From contig NZ_BMDW01000027.1 of assembly GCF_014636175.1 (NCBI RefSeq), positions 1 to 49,201 of the forward strand: a stretch of 49,201 nt of DNA, written 5' to 3'. The translations under genes and the position numbers were made by a program. Under the pieces are notes generated by a model. The model ran no database searches and was not told the DNA's origin. It saw nothing but the letters and a program-made list of their open reading frames with translations. Below are positions 34,056-42,033 of this stretch, in pieces (the first letter of the stretch is position 1; each line of letters opens with the position of its first letter). The DNA is from Sphingomonas psychrolutea. Its GTDB lineage: Bacteria > Pseudomonadota > Alphaproteobacteria > Sphingomonadales > Sphingomonadaceae.

Positions 34056-34286
34056 TCATTGCGAGGATTCCGCATGAGCGTCCTCCTGCAACTTAGGCGC
34101 GTCGCGATCCACGATCAGCACCCCGCCGGCACCATAATTCTCGGTCGACACTTCCTCGATCACGATCTGCACCGCAGCCGGGTTCTTGCCCAGCCGCTCC
34201 ACGAGCGACTGGGTGACGTCCGCGACGATCCCGGACTTCTGGTCCTTCGTCGCGGTGCCCGAGATGCGGATGCTGACGAAGGGCAT
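34056..34286 (-). CDS. 4-oxalocrotonate tautomerase-like enzyme
   Basis: The 76-residue protein starts MPFVSIRISG; the amino-terminal Pro (after removal of Met) is the catalytic base of the tautomerase superfamily. Length and the helix-strand pattern (QKSGIVADVTQSLVERLGKNPAAVQIVIEEV) match 4-OT. Its start overlaps the nusA stop by one base (TGATG), so it is translated with nusA. No aromatic-degradation gene is near; its job is unknown. Confidence 0.88.
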   Translation of the reverse strand: MPFVSIRISGTATKDQKSGIVADVTQSLVERLGKNPAAVQIVIEEVSTENYGAGGVLIVDRDAPKLQEDAHAESSQ

Positions 34287-35884
34287 CAGGCCTTTTCATC
34301 CTCGAACCAATGCGCGCGCGCCGCCATGATGATCTCGTTGCCCTGCGCTTCGGTCAGGCTGTATTCGCCGAGCACGCCGCCCTTGTCCTCGGGACGCTTA
34401 TTCTGCTCGGCCCCTTCGGCGCGGCGGCGTTGCTCCTGGCGCTTCTTCTGGATCAGCTCGTCGGTCGCCAGATCGGCGAGATCGTCGAGCGTCTTGATCC
34501 CGGCCTTGCCGAGCGTGACCAGCATCGCTTCGTTCAGATGCGGCAATTCGGCGAGCGCATCCTCAACGCCCATGCCGCGGCGTTCCTCGCGGTTGGCGAC
34601 TTCGCGGCGGTCGAGCGCCTCGGCGGCGCGGCTCTGCAATTCGGCGGCGAGATCGTCATCAAAGCCTTCGATCGAGGCGATTTCCTCGACCTCGACATAC
34701 GCGACTTCCTCAAGCGCGCCGAAGCCTTCGGCAACGAGCAACTGGGCCAGCGTCTCGTCGACGTCGAGCTCGGTCTGGAACATCTCGGTGCGCTCGGCGA
34801 ATTCCTTCTGGCGCTTCTCGGAGGCGTCCTGCTCGGTCAGGATGTCGATCGCCTTGCCGGTGAGCTGCGACGCCAAACGCACGTTCTGGCCGCGACGGCC
34901 GATCGCGAGGCTGAGCTGATCGTCGGGAACGACGACTTCGATGCGGTCCTCTTCCTCGTCGATCACCACGCGCGACACCGAGGCCGGCTGGAGCGCGTTG
35001 ACGACGAAGGTCGCGGTATCGGGCGACCACGGGATGATGTCGATCTTCTCGCCCTGCATTTCCTGCACGACCGCCTGAACGCGGCTGCCCTTCATGCCGA
35101 CGCACGCACCGACCGGATCGATCGACGAATCATGCGAGATGACGCCGATCTTCGCGCGCGAGCCGGGATCGCGCGCGGCGGCCTTGATTTCGATGATGCC
35201 GTCGTAAATCTCGGGCACTTCCTGCGCGAACAGCTTCTTCATGAAATCGGGGTGCGCGCGGCTGAGGAAAATCTGCGGCCCGCGATTCTCGCGGCGCACA
35301 TTCAGGATCAGCGAGCGGATGCGGTCGTTGACGCGCACCACTTCGCGCGGGATTTGCTGGTCGCGGCGGATCACGCCCTCGGCGCGGCCGAGATCGACGA
35401 CGACGTGGCCGAATTCGACGCGCTTGACGACGCCGGTGATGATCTCGCCCATGCGGTCCTTGAATTCTTCATGCTGGCGCTCGCGCTCGGCGTCGCGGAC
35501 CTTTTGGAAGATGACTTGCTTGGCGGCTTGCGCGGCGATGCGGCCGAATTCGATCGGGGGCAGCGGATCGACGATATAATCGCCAACGACCGCGCCGGCC
35601 TGAAGCTTCTGCGCTTCCTTCAAATTCACTTGCTTGAAATAATCATCGACCGCCTCGACCACTTCGACGACGCGCCACAGGCGCAGGTCGCCGGTCTGCG
35701 GATCGAGCTTGGCGCGAATGTCGTTTTCGGCGCCGTAACGGGCCTTGGCGGCGCGCTGAATCGCGTCCTCCATCGCCTCGATCACGATCGCCTTGTCGAT
35801 CATTTTCTCGGTCGCGACGGCGTTCGCAATCGCGATCAGCTCGGCGCGGTTGGCGGTAACGCCGGAGGTCGCTGGGATGGCCAT
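34286..35884 (-). CDS. nusA: Transcription termination/antitermination factor NusA
   Basis: NusA binds RNA polymerase and modulates pausing. N-terminal domain (LIAIANAVATEKMIDKAIVIEAMEDAIQRAAKARYG), S1, KH1 (VGACVGMKGSRVQAVVQEMQGEKIDIIPW) and KH2 (GRRGQNVRLASQLTGKAIDILTEQD) are followed by Glu/Asp-rich helix-hairpin-helix repeats at the C-terminus (LGKAGIKTLDDLADLATDEL). 532 residues from ATG 35884, which overlaps the rimP stop by one base. The operon upstream part is rimP-nusA-tautomerase. Confidence 0.97.
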   Translation of the reverse strand: MAIPATSGVTANRAELIAIANAVATEKMIDKAIVIEAMEDAIQRAAKARYGAENDIRAKLDPQTGDLRLWRVVEVVEAVDDYFKQVNLKEAQKLQAGAVVGDYIVDPLPPIEFGRIAAQAAKQVIFQKVRDAERERQHEEFKDRMGEIITGVVKRVEFGHVVVDLGRAEGVIRRDQQIPREVVRVNDRIRSLILNVRRENRGPQIFLSRAHPDFMKKLFAQEVPEIYDGIIEIKAAARDPGSRAKIGVISHDSSIDPVGACVGMKGSRVQAVVQEMQGEKIDIIPWSPDTATFVVNALQPASVSRVVIDEEEDRIEVVVPDDQLSLAIGRRGQNVRLASQLTGKAIDILTEQDASEKRQKEFAERTEMFQTELDVDETLAQLLVAEGFGALEEVAYVEVEEIASIEGFDDDLAAELQSRAAEALDRREVANREERRGMGVEDALAELPHLNEAMLVTLGKAGIKTLDDLADLATDELIQKKRQEQRRRAEGAEQNKRPEDKGGVLGEYSLTEAQGNEIIMAARAHWFEDEKA

Positions 35885-36462
35885 CAAATCTGTCCTTCGT
35901 CTTCGGTACCCTCGGGCACCAATTCTTCTTCGGTTTCTTCTTCCTCGACCCCGTCCATCGAAAGCGGACGGGTCGCGGCAATCAAGGCGTTGGTCAGCAC
36001 CAATTTGGCGGTACCGATTTGCGAAAACGGCACTTCCATCTCGCCCTTGGTGGCGACGTAAATGGTGATGATATCGCCCTCTACGCCTTTGAGCAGGCCG
36101 GTCAGCACCTTGCGCCCGTCGATCGGGCTGCTGAGCACGATGCGCGCTTCATGCCCGTCCCAATCGGCGAAATCCTTAAGCCGCGTCAGCGGACGGTCGA
36201 TCCCGGGCGAGGAGACTTCGAGGCGATATTCCTCGCTGATCGGGTCGCGGCCTTCGGCCTCGAGCGCGTCGAGCCGGTCGGAGATGCTGCGCGACAGTGC
36301 CGCGCAATCGTCGATCGTCAGCTGGCGCGTGGCGGGGCGTTCGGCCATCACTTGCAGCGTCAAGTCGCCCTTGCCGCCGAACAGCTTCACGCGCACCAGA
36401 TCGAAGCCGAGCGCTTCGGCGAGCGGGGCGACAAGCGCGGTAAGATCGGGCGTTTCGGCCAC
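35884..36462 (-). CDS. rimP: Ribosome maturation factor RimP
   Basis: RimP helps 30S assembly. The N-terminal domain is ETPDLTALVAPLAEALGFDLVRVKLFGGKGDLTLQVMAE, then YRLEVSSPGIDRPLTRLKDF is the family signature, followed by an Sm-like domain (GRKVLTGLLKGVEGDIITI) and an acidic C-terminal tail (EEEETEEELVPEGTEDE). The start is GTG 36462 (VAETPDL); the frame is open far upstream through a REP, but that is not coding. It is the first gene of the nusA block. Confidence 0.95.
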   Translation of the reverse strand: MAETPDLTALVAPLAEALGFDLVRVKLFGGKGDLTLQVMAERPATRQLTIDDCAALSRSISDRLDALEAEGRDPISEEYRLEVSSPGIDRPLTRLKDFADWDGHEARIVLSSPIDGRKVLTGLLKGVEGDIITIYVATKGEMEVPFSQIGTAKLVLTNALIAATRPLSMDGVEEEETEEELVPEGTEDEGQI

Positions 36463-36587
36463 AGGAGTCCAATGCAAGGGTCTTCGGCGCCGGAACCGGG
36501 GGGCTCCAGCCTCTTCACCGTAACGATGTAGAGAGTGAGGACGATATAGGCGGCTCGCGGGCGGCTGGCAAGCGCCGTCCACCAATC

Positions 36588-36681
36588 CGTCACCCCGGAC
36601 TTGTTCCGGGGTCCACGCTGCTGCAAAAACCGTCGGCGGGGTTCGCGGAGCAGGGGACCCCGGAACAAGTCCGGGGTGACG
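36588..36681. repeat. REP-like palindrome before rimP
   Basis: CGTCACCCCGGACTTGTTCC and its mirror GGAACAAGTCCGGGGTGACG form perfect arms. It lies between the divergent rimP and sugar dehydrogenase genes, within about 140 bases of the rimP start, so it may separate the two promoters. Confidence 0.9.
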
Positions 36682-36712
36682 ACGGTATGGTACTCCGTCA
36701 CAGGAGATTGCC

Positions 36713-37912
36713 ATGCGCGTACGGGTTTTGATGCTTTCGGTAGCGATGATCGGGTCGGCCTGTTCGGCGCAGGGCACGCAGAAATTGCCGCGTAACGCGC
36801 CCGAAGCCACGGTCAAGAACGTGCCCGCGACGACCGGCCGCGCCAATCTGCGTGAGACGCCGCCGCCCTTCACGATGACCCGGATCGGGACCTTCGCCGA
36901 ACCCTTCGCGCTTGCCATGCTGCCGGGTGGCGCAGCGCTGATGACCGAGAAAGCCGGGCAGTTGAAGCTGCGCTGGGCCGATGGCAATGTCGTGACGGTA
37001 AGCGGCGTGCCGCGTGTGGCGAAGGTCGATCAGGGCGGCTTACTCGATGTCGCGATCGCGCCGGGTTTCGCGGCGAATCGCGGTATTTATCTCAGCTATT
37101 CCGAACCGGGCAAGAACGGCGCCGCGCTCGCGCTCGCGCATGCGACGCTGAAAATCACGCAAGTTCAGTGTGTTCGCGCGCCATGCCCGGCGCAGGCATC
37201 GCTCGAGGGTTTCCGCGTGCTGTGGCGCTCGGGCATGAACGGCGTGGGTGGGCAGTTCGGCGCGAACATCGCCTTTGCCCCCGATGGCAAATCCCTGTTC
37301 CTGTCTTCGGGCGAACGCCAGCGTTTCACCCCGGCGCAGGATCCTGAACAGCGGCTCGGCAAGATCCTGCGGCTGACGCTCGACGGCAAGGCGTGGCCGG
37401 GTAACCCGCAATATAAAGCGGGCGGCGTGCGCTCCGAAACGTGGAGCACCGGCCACCGCAACCCCTACGGCCTCGCCTTCACCGCCGACGGTCGCTTGTG
37501 GGAGGAGGAGATGGGGCCGATGGGCGGCGATGAACTCAACCTCATCCTGCCGGGCAAGAATTACGGCTGGCCGGTCGTCTCCAACGGCGACAATTATTCG
37601 GGCAAGCCGATCCCCGACCATCCCAGCCGCCCCGATCTCGAAGCGCCGAAACTGTGGTGGAACCCGTCGATCTCGCCGGGCGGGATGATCGCCTATTCGG
37701 GCGCGATGTTCCCGGGGTATCGCGGCAATCTGTTTATCGGCGCGCTTGGCGGCCAGGCGCTGATTCGAATCGTGGTCACTGGCGACAAGGCCATGGCCGT
37801 CGCGCAATGGCCGATGGTCGCGCGCGTCCGCGATGTGGCGCAAGCGGCCGATGGCGCGATCTGGCTGATCGAGGATGAAGGCGCGTTGCTGCGGCTGACG
37901 CCGAAGCGGTAA
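36713..37912 (+). CDS. PQQ-dependent sugar dehydrogenase (Asd/YliI type), lipoprotein
   Basis: A soluble aldose dehydrogenase of the six-bladed beta-propeller family (GSDH). The leader MRVRVLMLSVAMIGSAC looks like a lipoprotein signal with Cys at 17. Motifs: TRIGTFAEPFALAMLPGGAALMTEKAGQLKLRW, GGLLDVAIAPGFAANRGIYLSYSEPG, HRNPYGLAFTADGRLWEEEMGPMGGDELNLILPGKNYGWP and the C-terminal YSGAMFPGYRGNLFIGALGGQAL. The enzyme oxidises sugars with PQQ in the periplasm; PQQ synthesis genes are not in the window, and the cofactor assignment is from the family. Confidence 0.9.
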   Translation: MRVRVLMLSVAMIGSACSAQGTQKLPRNAPEATVKNVPATTGRANLRETPPPFTMTRIGTFAEPFALAMLPGGAALMTEKAGQLKLRWADGNVVTVSGVPRVAKVDQGGLLDVAIAPGFAANRGIYLSYSEPGKNGAALALAHATLKITQVQCVRAPCPAQASLEGFRVLWRSGMNGVGGQFGANIAFAPDGKSLFLSSGERQRFTPAQDPEQRLGKILRLTLDGKAWPGNPQYKAGGVRSETWSTGHRNPYGLAFTADGRLWEEEMGPMGGDELNLILPGKNYGWPVVSNGDNYSGKPIPDHPSRPDLEAPKLWWNPSISPGGMIAYSGAMFPGYRGNLFIGALGGQALIRIVVTGDKAMAVAQWPMVARVRDVAQAADGAIWLIEDEGALLRLTPKR

Positions 37913-37928
37913 GGCGGGTGGGGTCTTA

Positions 37929-38004
37929 GAGCGGGATGACGTTAGTCGGACTCCCCCCCCTGAAGGGAAGGGGCTTGCCGGATCAACGTAACGTCATCCC
38001 GCTC
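37929..38004. terminator. Inverted repeat between convergent genes (likely bidirectional terminator)
   Basis: GAGCGGGATGACGTTA (37929-37944) is repeated in reverse complement without mismatch at 37989-38004, the right arm touching the stop codon of the enoyl-CoA hydratase. The loop of 44 bases contains a CCCCCCCCTGAAGGGAAGGGG stretch like the CT/GA repeats. No T tract is seen, so it may act as an RNA-stabilising stem rather than a classical terminator. Confidence 0.6.
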
Positions 38005-38791
38005 AATCCGCGTCGGAAAATACCGCGGGGCGCTTCTGCATATTGGCGGCGACCTGCTCCATCATCGGGGCCTTGCCGATCACCGCGATCTGCTCAGTGG
38101 TTTCGGCCTCGAGCATCGTCAGCGGATCGGCATCGTGCGCCATGTTGCACAGCCGCTTGGCCCCGCGAATCGCATTGGGGTTCTTCGCGGCAATGTCGCG
38201 CGCCAGTGCCATCGCGGCGGCGTGTGGGTCCTCGGCGATGCGCGTGATGAAGCCGTGGTGCAGCGCTTCGTCTGCGTCGAATTCGCGCGCGGTATAGACC
38301 AGCTCGCGCAGCACATCGTCGCGCACCAGCCCGCGCCAGATCGGGAAGCCCGCCATATCGGGGACGATTCCCCAATACAGTTCGCGGATGGCAAAGCGCG
38401 TGCCCGGCGCGGCGATGCGGATGTCGGCACCCGACATGATCTGAAAACCGCCGCCCATCGCGACACCGTGCACTGCCGCGATCACCGGCACCGGCAAATT
38501 GCGCCAGCCCCAGGTGACGTGTTGCGGCAGGATCGATCCCTGATCGTTGCGGTCGATTCGCGAGAGGCCGGATCCGCCGCCCGCCATGCTCGCCATGTCG
38601 AGCCCGGCGCAAAAGCCACGCCCCTCACCTGACAGCACGACGCAGCGCACATCCTTGCGCGGGTGCAGCGCGTCGATCGCCGCGCCGATCCCTTCGAACA
38701 TCGCCGGGTCGATCGCATTCATCTTGTCGGCGCGCGTCAGGCGCACATCGGCGATATGATCGGTGACGGTGACGGATACGCGGTCGTTCAT
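38003..38791 (-). CDS. Enoyl-CoA hydratase/isomerase family protein
   Basis: A crotonase-fold protein of 262 residues. Substrate-binding GEGRGFCAGLDMASM and the oxyanion loop AAVHGVAMGGGFQIMSGADIRIAAPGTRFAIRELYWGIVPDMAG are clear. The normal catalytic Glu near GADIRIA... is partly preserved, so either hydratase or isomerase activity is possible. With the adjacent acyl-CoA synthetase it suggests fatty acid or aromatic acyl-CoA breakdown. A REP lies between the two. Confidence 0.9.
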   Translation of the reverse strand: MNDRVSVTVTDHIADVRLTRADKMNAIDPAMFEGIGAAIDALHPRKDVRCVVLSGEGRGFCAGLDMASMAGGGSGLSRIDRNDQGSILPQHVTWGWRNLPVPVIAAVHGVAMGGGFQIMSGADIRIAAPGTRFAIRELYWGIVPDMAGFPIWRGLVRDDVLRELVYTAREFDADEALHHGFITRIAEDPHAAAMALARDIAAKNPNAIRGAKRLCNMAHDADPLTMLEAETTEQIAVIGKAPMMEQVAANMQKRPAVFSDAD

Positions 38792-38809
38792 CTAGCTAAC
38801 TCCATCTTT

Positions 38810-38897
38810 CGTCACCCCGGACTTGTTCCGGGGCCCACCCATCCCCGAACCTTTCGCTGGCGAGGCGCGGTGGACCCCGGAACAAGTCCGGGGTGAC
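38810..38897. repeat. REP-like palindrome between enoyl-CoA hydratase and acyl-CoA synthetase
   Basis: CGTCACCCCGGACTTGTTCC and its exact mirror GGAACAAGTCCGGGGTGACG (about 38878-38897) are the arms, identical to those of the element at 36588 although the centres differ. Confidence 0.9.
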
Positions 38898-38905
38898 GGC
38901 AAGGT

Positions 38906-40438
38906 TTAAACGATCCCGGCGTTCATCTCACCCCAATACTGATCCCGCAGCAGCCGCTTATACAATTTGCCCGTCGCGTGACGCGGCAATTCTGCGCTGA
39001 AATCGATCTGGCGCGGCGTCTTCACCCCCGACAATTCGGCGCGACACCACGCCGTGAGTTCCGCCGCCAGCGCATCGCCCGCCTCGGCCATGTCGACCGG
39101 CTGCACCACCGCGACGACCCGCTCGCCCATTTCGGGGCAAGGCGCGCCGATCACCGCCACATCCGCCACGCGCGGATGCGTGATCAGCCGGTTCTCGATT
39201 TCCTGCGGATAGATGTTCACCCCGCCCGAGATGATCATGAAGCTCTTGCGGTCGGTGAGATACAGATAGCCATCGGCGTCGATCCGCCCGATATCGCCAA
39301 GCGTCGACCAGCCGAGCGCGTTGCGCGCCTCCGCCGTCTTGGCCGGATCGTTATGATATTCGAACGCGCCGCCGCCCTCGAAATAGACCAGGCCCTCCTC
39401 GCCGGCGGGCAGTTCAACGCCATCCTCGCCGCAAATGTGCAGCACGCCATACGCCGCCTTGCCGACCGATCCTTTGTGTTCCAGCCACTGCGCCGAATCG
39501 ATCGTCGTCAGGCCATTGCCCTCGGACCCGGCATAATATTCGTACAGCACCGGCCCCCACCAATCGATCATCGCTTCCTTGACCGGCACGGGGCAGGGCG
39601 CGGCGGCATGGATCGCGACCTTGAGGCTCGACAGATCATGCGCCGCGCGGGCGGCGGCATCGAGTTTGAGCATCCGCACGAAATGCGTCGGCACCCATTG
39701 GCTGGCGTTGATGCGGTAGCGCTCGATCGCCGCGAGTGCCGTGTCGGGGTCGAAATGCTGGAGCATCACCACCGTCCCGCCGAGCCGCTGCACCGTCATC
39801 GACCAGCGCAAGGGGGCGGCGTGATAGAGCGGCGCGGGGCTAAGGTAGATGCTGTCCGGCCCCAGCCCGTACAGCCCGCGCGCGAGCATCATCAGCACCG
39901 TCGCGGCGGTGATGTCGGGGTCTTCGGGAAGTGCGACGCGCACGCCCTTGGGCCGCCCGGTCGTGCCCGAGGAATAGAGCATGTCGATCCCGGCGCGTTC
40001 GTCGGGGATTGGGGTGGCAGGCATCGCCGCGACCGCATTTTCCCAAACATCCCAGCCGGGCACCGCACCGCCGACCGAAAAGCGCAGCCCGCCCGCATCG
40101 GTGCCTGCGATACCGGCGAGGCTGGCCGAGACGATCAGCAGCTTCGCCCCTGAATCGGCGATGATATACGCCAGCTCGGGCGCGGTCAGCTTGGTCGAGA
40201 TGCAGACGAAGAACAGTCCGCTGCGCTGCGCGCCCCAGGCGATGTCGTAAAATTCGGGCGTATTCTCCAGCATCAGCGCGATTGTATCGCCCGCCACCAG
40301 CCCGCGCGCGCGGAAAAGCTGCGCCGCGCGGTTCGACCGCGCGTCCAACTCGCCAAACGTGATCGTCTCGCCGGTCTCCGCGACGATCAGCGCAGGTTTG
40401 GCGGGGTCGGTCCGCGCATGGATGCTAGGGTGCGACAT
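38906..40438 (-). CDS. Acyl-CoA synthetase (AMP-binding enzyme)
   Basis: An ANL-superfamily ligase: P-loop-like LYSSGTTGRPKGVRV, YYAGSEGNG, GWSTLGDIGRIDADGYLYLTDRKSFMIISGGVNIYPQEIE and the late catalytic Lys in RHATGKLYKRLLRD. 510 residues from ATG 40438 (MSHPSIHARTD). The frame is open upstream to 40747, but that part overlaps the winged-helix gene and is not used. It activates a fatty or related acid to its CoA ester. It is 43 bases after the winged-helix gene, so it may be the last gene of that operon. Confidence 0.93.
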   Translation of the reverse strand: MSHPSIHARTDPAKPALIVAETGETITFGELDARSNRAAQLFRARGLVAGDTIALMLENTPEFYDIAWGAQRSGLFFVCISTKLTAPELAYIIADSGAKLLIVSASLAGIAGTDAGGLRFSVGGAVPGWDVWENAVAAMPATPIPDERAGIDMLYSSGTTGRPKGVRVALPEDPDITAATVLMMLARGLYGLGPDSIYLSPAPLYHAAPLRWSMTVQRLGGTVVMLQHFDPDTALAAIERYRINASQWVPTHFVRMLKLDAAARAAHDLSSLKVAIHAAAPCPVPVKEAMIDWWGPVLYEYYAGSEGNGLTTIDSAQWLEHKGSVGKAAYGVLHICGEDGVELPAGEEGLVYFEGGGAFEYHNDPAKTAEARNALGWSTLGDIGRIDADGYLYLTDRKSFMIISGGVNIYPQEIENRLITHPRVADVAVIGAPCPEMGERVVAVVQPVDMAEAGDALAAELTAWCRAELSGVKTPRQIDFSAELPRHATGKLYKRLLRDQYWGEMNAGIV

Positions 40439-40481
40439 TCTGGGCCTCTCCAGGCTTCTGGTTTCGTTTTGCAACCCGATG

Positions 40482-41096
40482 CTATACGCCCGCTTCCGGC
40501 ACGGCAAGGCGATAGCCGACGCCCTTTTCGGTGTGCAGCATCGCGGACTCGAATCCCCGATCGAGCTTGGCGCGCAGCCGCGAGACATGCGCCGCGACAA
40601 GGTTCGTGCCGGGGTGGAAGCGCAGGCCCCAGACCGCGCTGCGCAATTCGTCGTGCGACACCACCGCACCCGCGCGCTCGGCCAGATAGAGCAACAGCCG
40701 ATATTCGCGCGGCAACAGATCGAGCGCGCGTCCGGCGCGCATCGCACAGCGTTCGACTCGGTCGATCGTCAGCGGCCCGATCCGCACCGCGGTCGGCACC
40801 CGCCGCACGAGCGCCGCCAAGCGCGCCGCGATCAGCCCGTCGCTGGAAGAGAGTGCGACCGCGTCATCGGCCCCCGCATCAATCGCAGCGGCAACCGCAG
40901 CATCGCCGCCACGCACCACGTGCAGCGTCGGGATGTGCGCGGCATATTCGGGGCCCGCTGGAGCACCGTCGATCACGAACCGAACGCCGGCTTTGACGAC
41001 CCCGCCCCCCGCCACCAGCCGCAAGCCGCGTTTCGCCATTTCGGCCCCGAGACCAGGGCGCACGACGCCAAAGGCGAGAACGGACTCCACGATCAC
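40482..41096 (-). CDS. OmpR-type winged-helix regulator with degenerate receiver
   Basis: The C-terminal half (about residues 110-204) is a clear OmpR/PhoB DNA-binding domain: LLPREYRLLLYLAERAGAVVSHDELRSAVWGLRFHPGTNLVAAHVSRLRAKLDR ... LHTEKGVGYRLA. The N-terminal 100 residues look like a receiver that has lost its phosphorylation Asp and the conserved Lys (AIDAGADDAVALSSSDG in place of AL-AGADDYL-KP). It is therefore an atypical, phosphorylation-independent regulator. The start is uncertain, GTG 41096 or 41090; both fall after the stop of the upstream gene. It is fourth in the peptide/cupin/HEAT operon. Confidence 0.78.
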   Translation of the reverse strand: MIVESVLAFGVVRPGLGAEMAKRGLRLVAGGGVVKAGVRFVIDGAPAGPEYAAHIPTLHVVRGGDAAVAAAIDAGADDAVALSSSDGLIAARLAALVRRVPTAVRIGPLTIDRVERCAMRAGRALDLLPREYRLLLYLAERAGAVVSHDELRSAVWGLRFHPGTNLVAAHVSRLRAKLDRGFESAMLHTEKGVGYRLAVPEAGV

Positions 41097-41142
41097 GACA
41101 TATAATCGAAGCACGATACGCAAATGCCGCAATTCTAGTCCA

Positions 41143-42033
41143 TTATGGATTGACGAGGGCCCGTGCCTGGTGCGCGACATAGCGGTCGGGATCGTCCACG
41201 CCGCGTTCGAAGATAGCGATCCGGTCGGCGCGATCCTCTTCGCACGACGCCAGCGCGCGCAGCGCCGTAACCCGCATCCGCGCGGCGGGGTGGCGCAGCG
41301 CGAGTTCGCTCGCCAGGCCGCGTCCGGCCTCCCCGCCATAATGCACCGCCAAGGCGACCAGCGCTTCGGACGGCGCGGTCGTCAGACCCTCCGCGATCGT
41401 GCCCGCCGCGATATCGAAGCGGAACTGGTCGCGCCACGGCTGCGCGCGGTCGAACGCGAGGATGTTGAGCGAGACCGACAGGCTGTCGGGCGGCAATTGC
41501 ACATGCATGTCGTGCCGCGCGCGGTAGAGCAGCACCTTGCCCTCCTCCAGCCGCGAGCGCTCGACGAACCGCAGGCCGGCCTCTTCGCCCGCCACCCCGA
41601 CCAGTGCCTCCACGTCATACTCGTAATAATCGCTCCAATAGCCCGGCCCCTGATAGCCGACCGTCAGAAACGAGAAATTATGGTCGTGCGGCATGTCGTA
41701 GAAAAACGGCGCGGTCCCGCTCGCGCGCACCACCGCATCGGCGCGGGCGGGCCAGAAATTCGCGCGCAACACGTACCGGCCATTGGCCGGGCGCAGCAGG
41801 AACACTTGCGCCCCATACGCATTGCCCGCCGCCTGACCCGAACAGCGGTCCTCCAGCTCGGCAATCACGAGATCTGCGAGGAACGTGCGGTTGCGCGCCA
41901 GCCGCGCGAGCATGGGACCGAGCGCGGCGAGCGACTCCGCGTCGCGCGGATCGAACGCGCTGGCGTCGAGCGCGTCGACCAGATCGTCGAGCCCGATCGC
42001 ATCGCCATGTCCGGGATCGATCACGCGCGGCAT
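41143..42033 (-). CDS. Cupin-like plus HEAT-repeat protein (unknown function)
   Basis: The 296 residues divide into a helical N-terminus, a beta-rich centre (about 85-215) and a helical C-terminus (about 225-296). The centre has a cupin-like metal pattern: FYDMPHDHNFSFLTVGYQGPGYW and, later, LLYRARHDMHVQLPP, with HxH, Tyr-rich and H...H elements. The C-terminus resembles HEAT repeats (RMRVTALRALASCEEDRADRIAIFERGVDDPDRYVAHQARALV). I do not recognise a characterised family. Start overlaps the previous gene's stop by one base (TGATG). It could be a metal enzyme acting on a bound partner, perhaps the small peptide encoded first in the row; this is inference. Confidence 0.72.
   Translation of the reverse strand: MPRVIDPGHGDAIGLDDLVDALDASAFDPRDAESLAALGPMLARLARNRTFLADLVIAELEDRCSGQAAGNAYGAQVFLLRPANGRYVLRANFWPARADAVVRASGTAPFFYDMPHDHNFSFLTVGYQGPGYWSDYYEYDVEALVGVAGEEAGLRFVERSRLEEGKVLLYRARHDMHVQLPPDSLSVSLNILAFDRAQPWRDQFRFDIAAGTIAEGLTTAPSEALVALAVHYGGEAGRGLASELALRHPAARMRVTALRALASCEEDRADRIAIFERGVDDPDRYVAHQARALVNP

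Noticed and set aside
33485..34075. 196-codon minus-strand frame over the GIY-YIG gene
   Set aside because: It contains translated REP arms at both ends and no domain; shadow.
36463..36987. Long upstream extension of the rimP frame with REP-encoded residues
   Set aside because: RimP starts at GTG 36462; the extension runs through a REP palindrome and lacks RimP similarity.
40439..40747. N-terminal extension of the acyl-CoA synthetase frame
   Set aside because: It overlaps the winged-helix gene in another frame and adds no AMP-binding motif.
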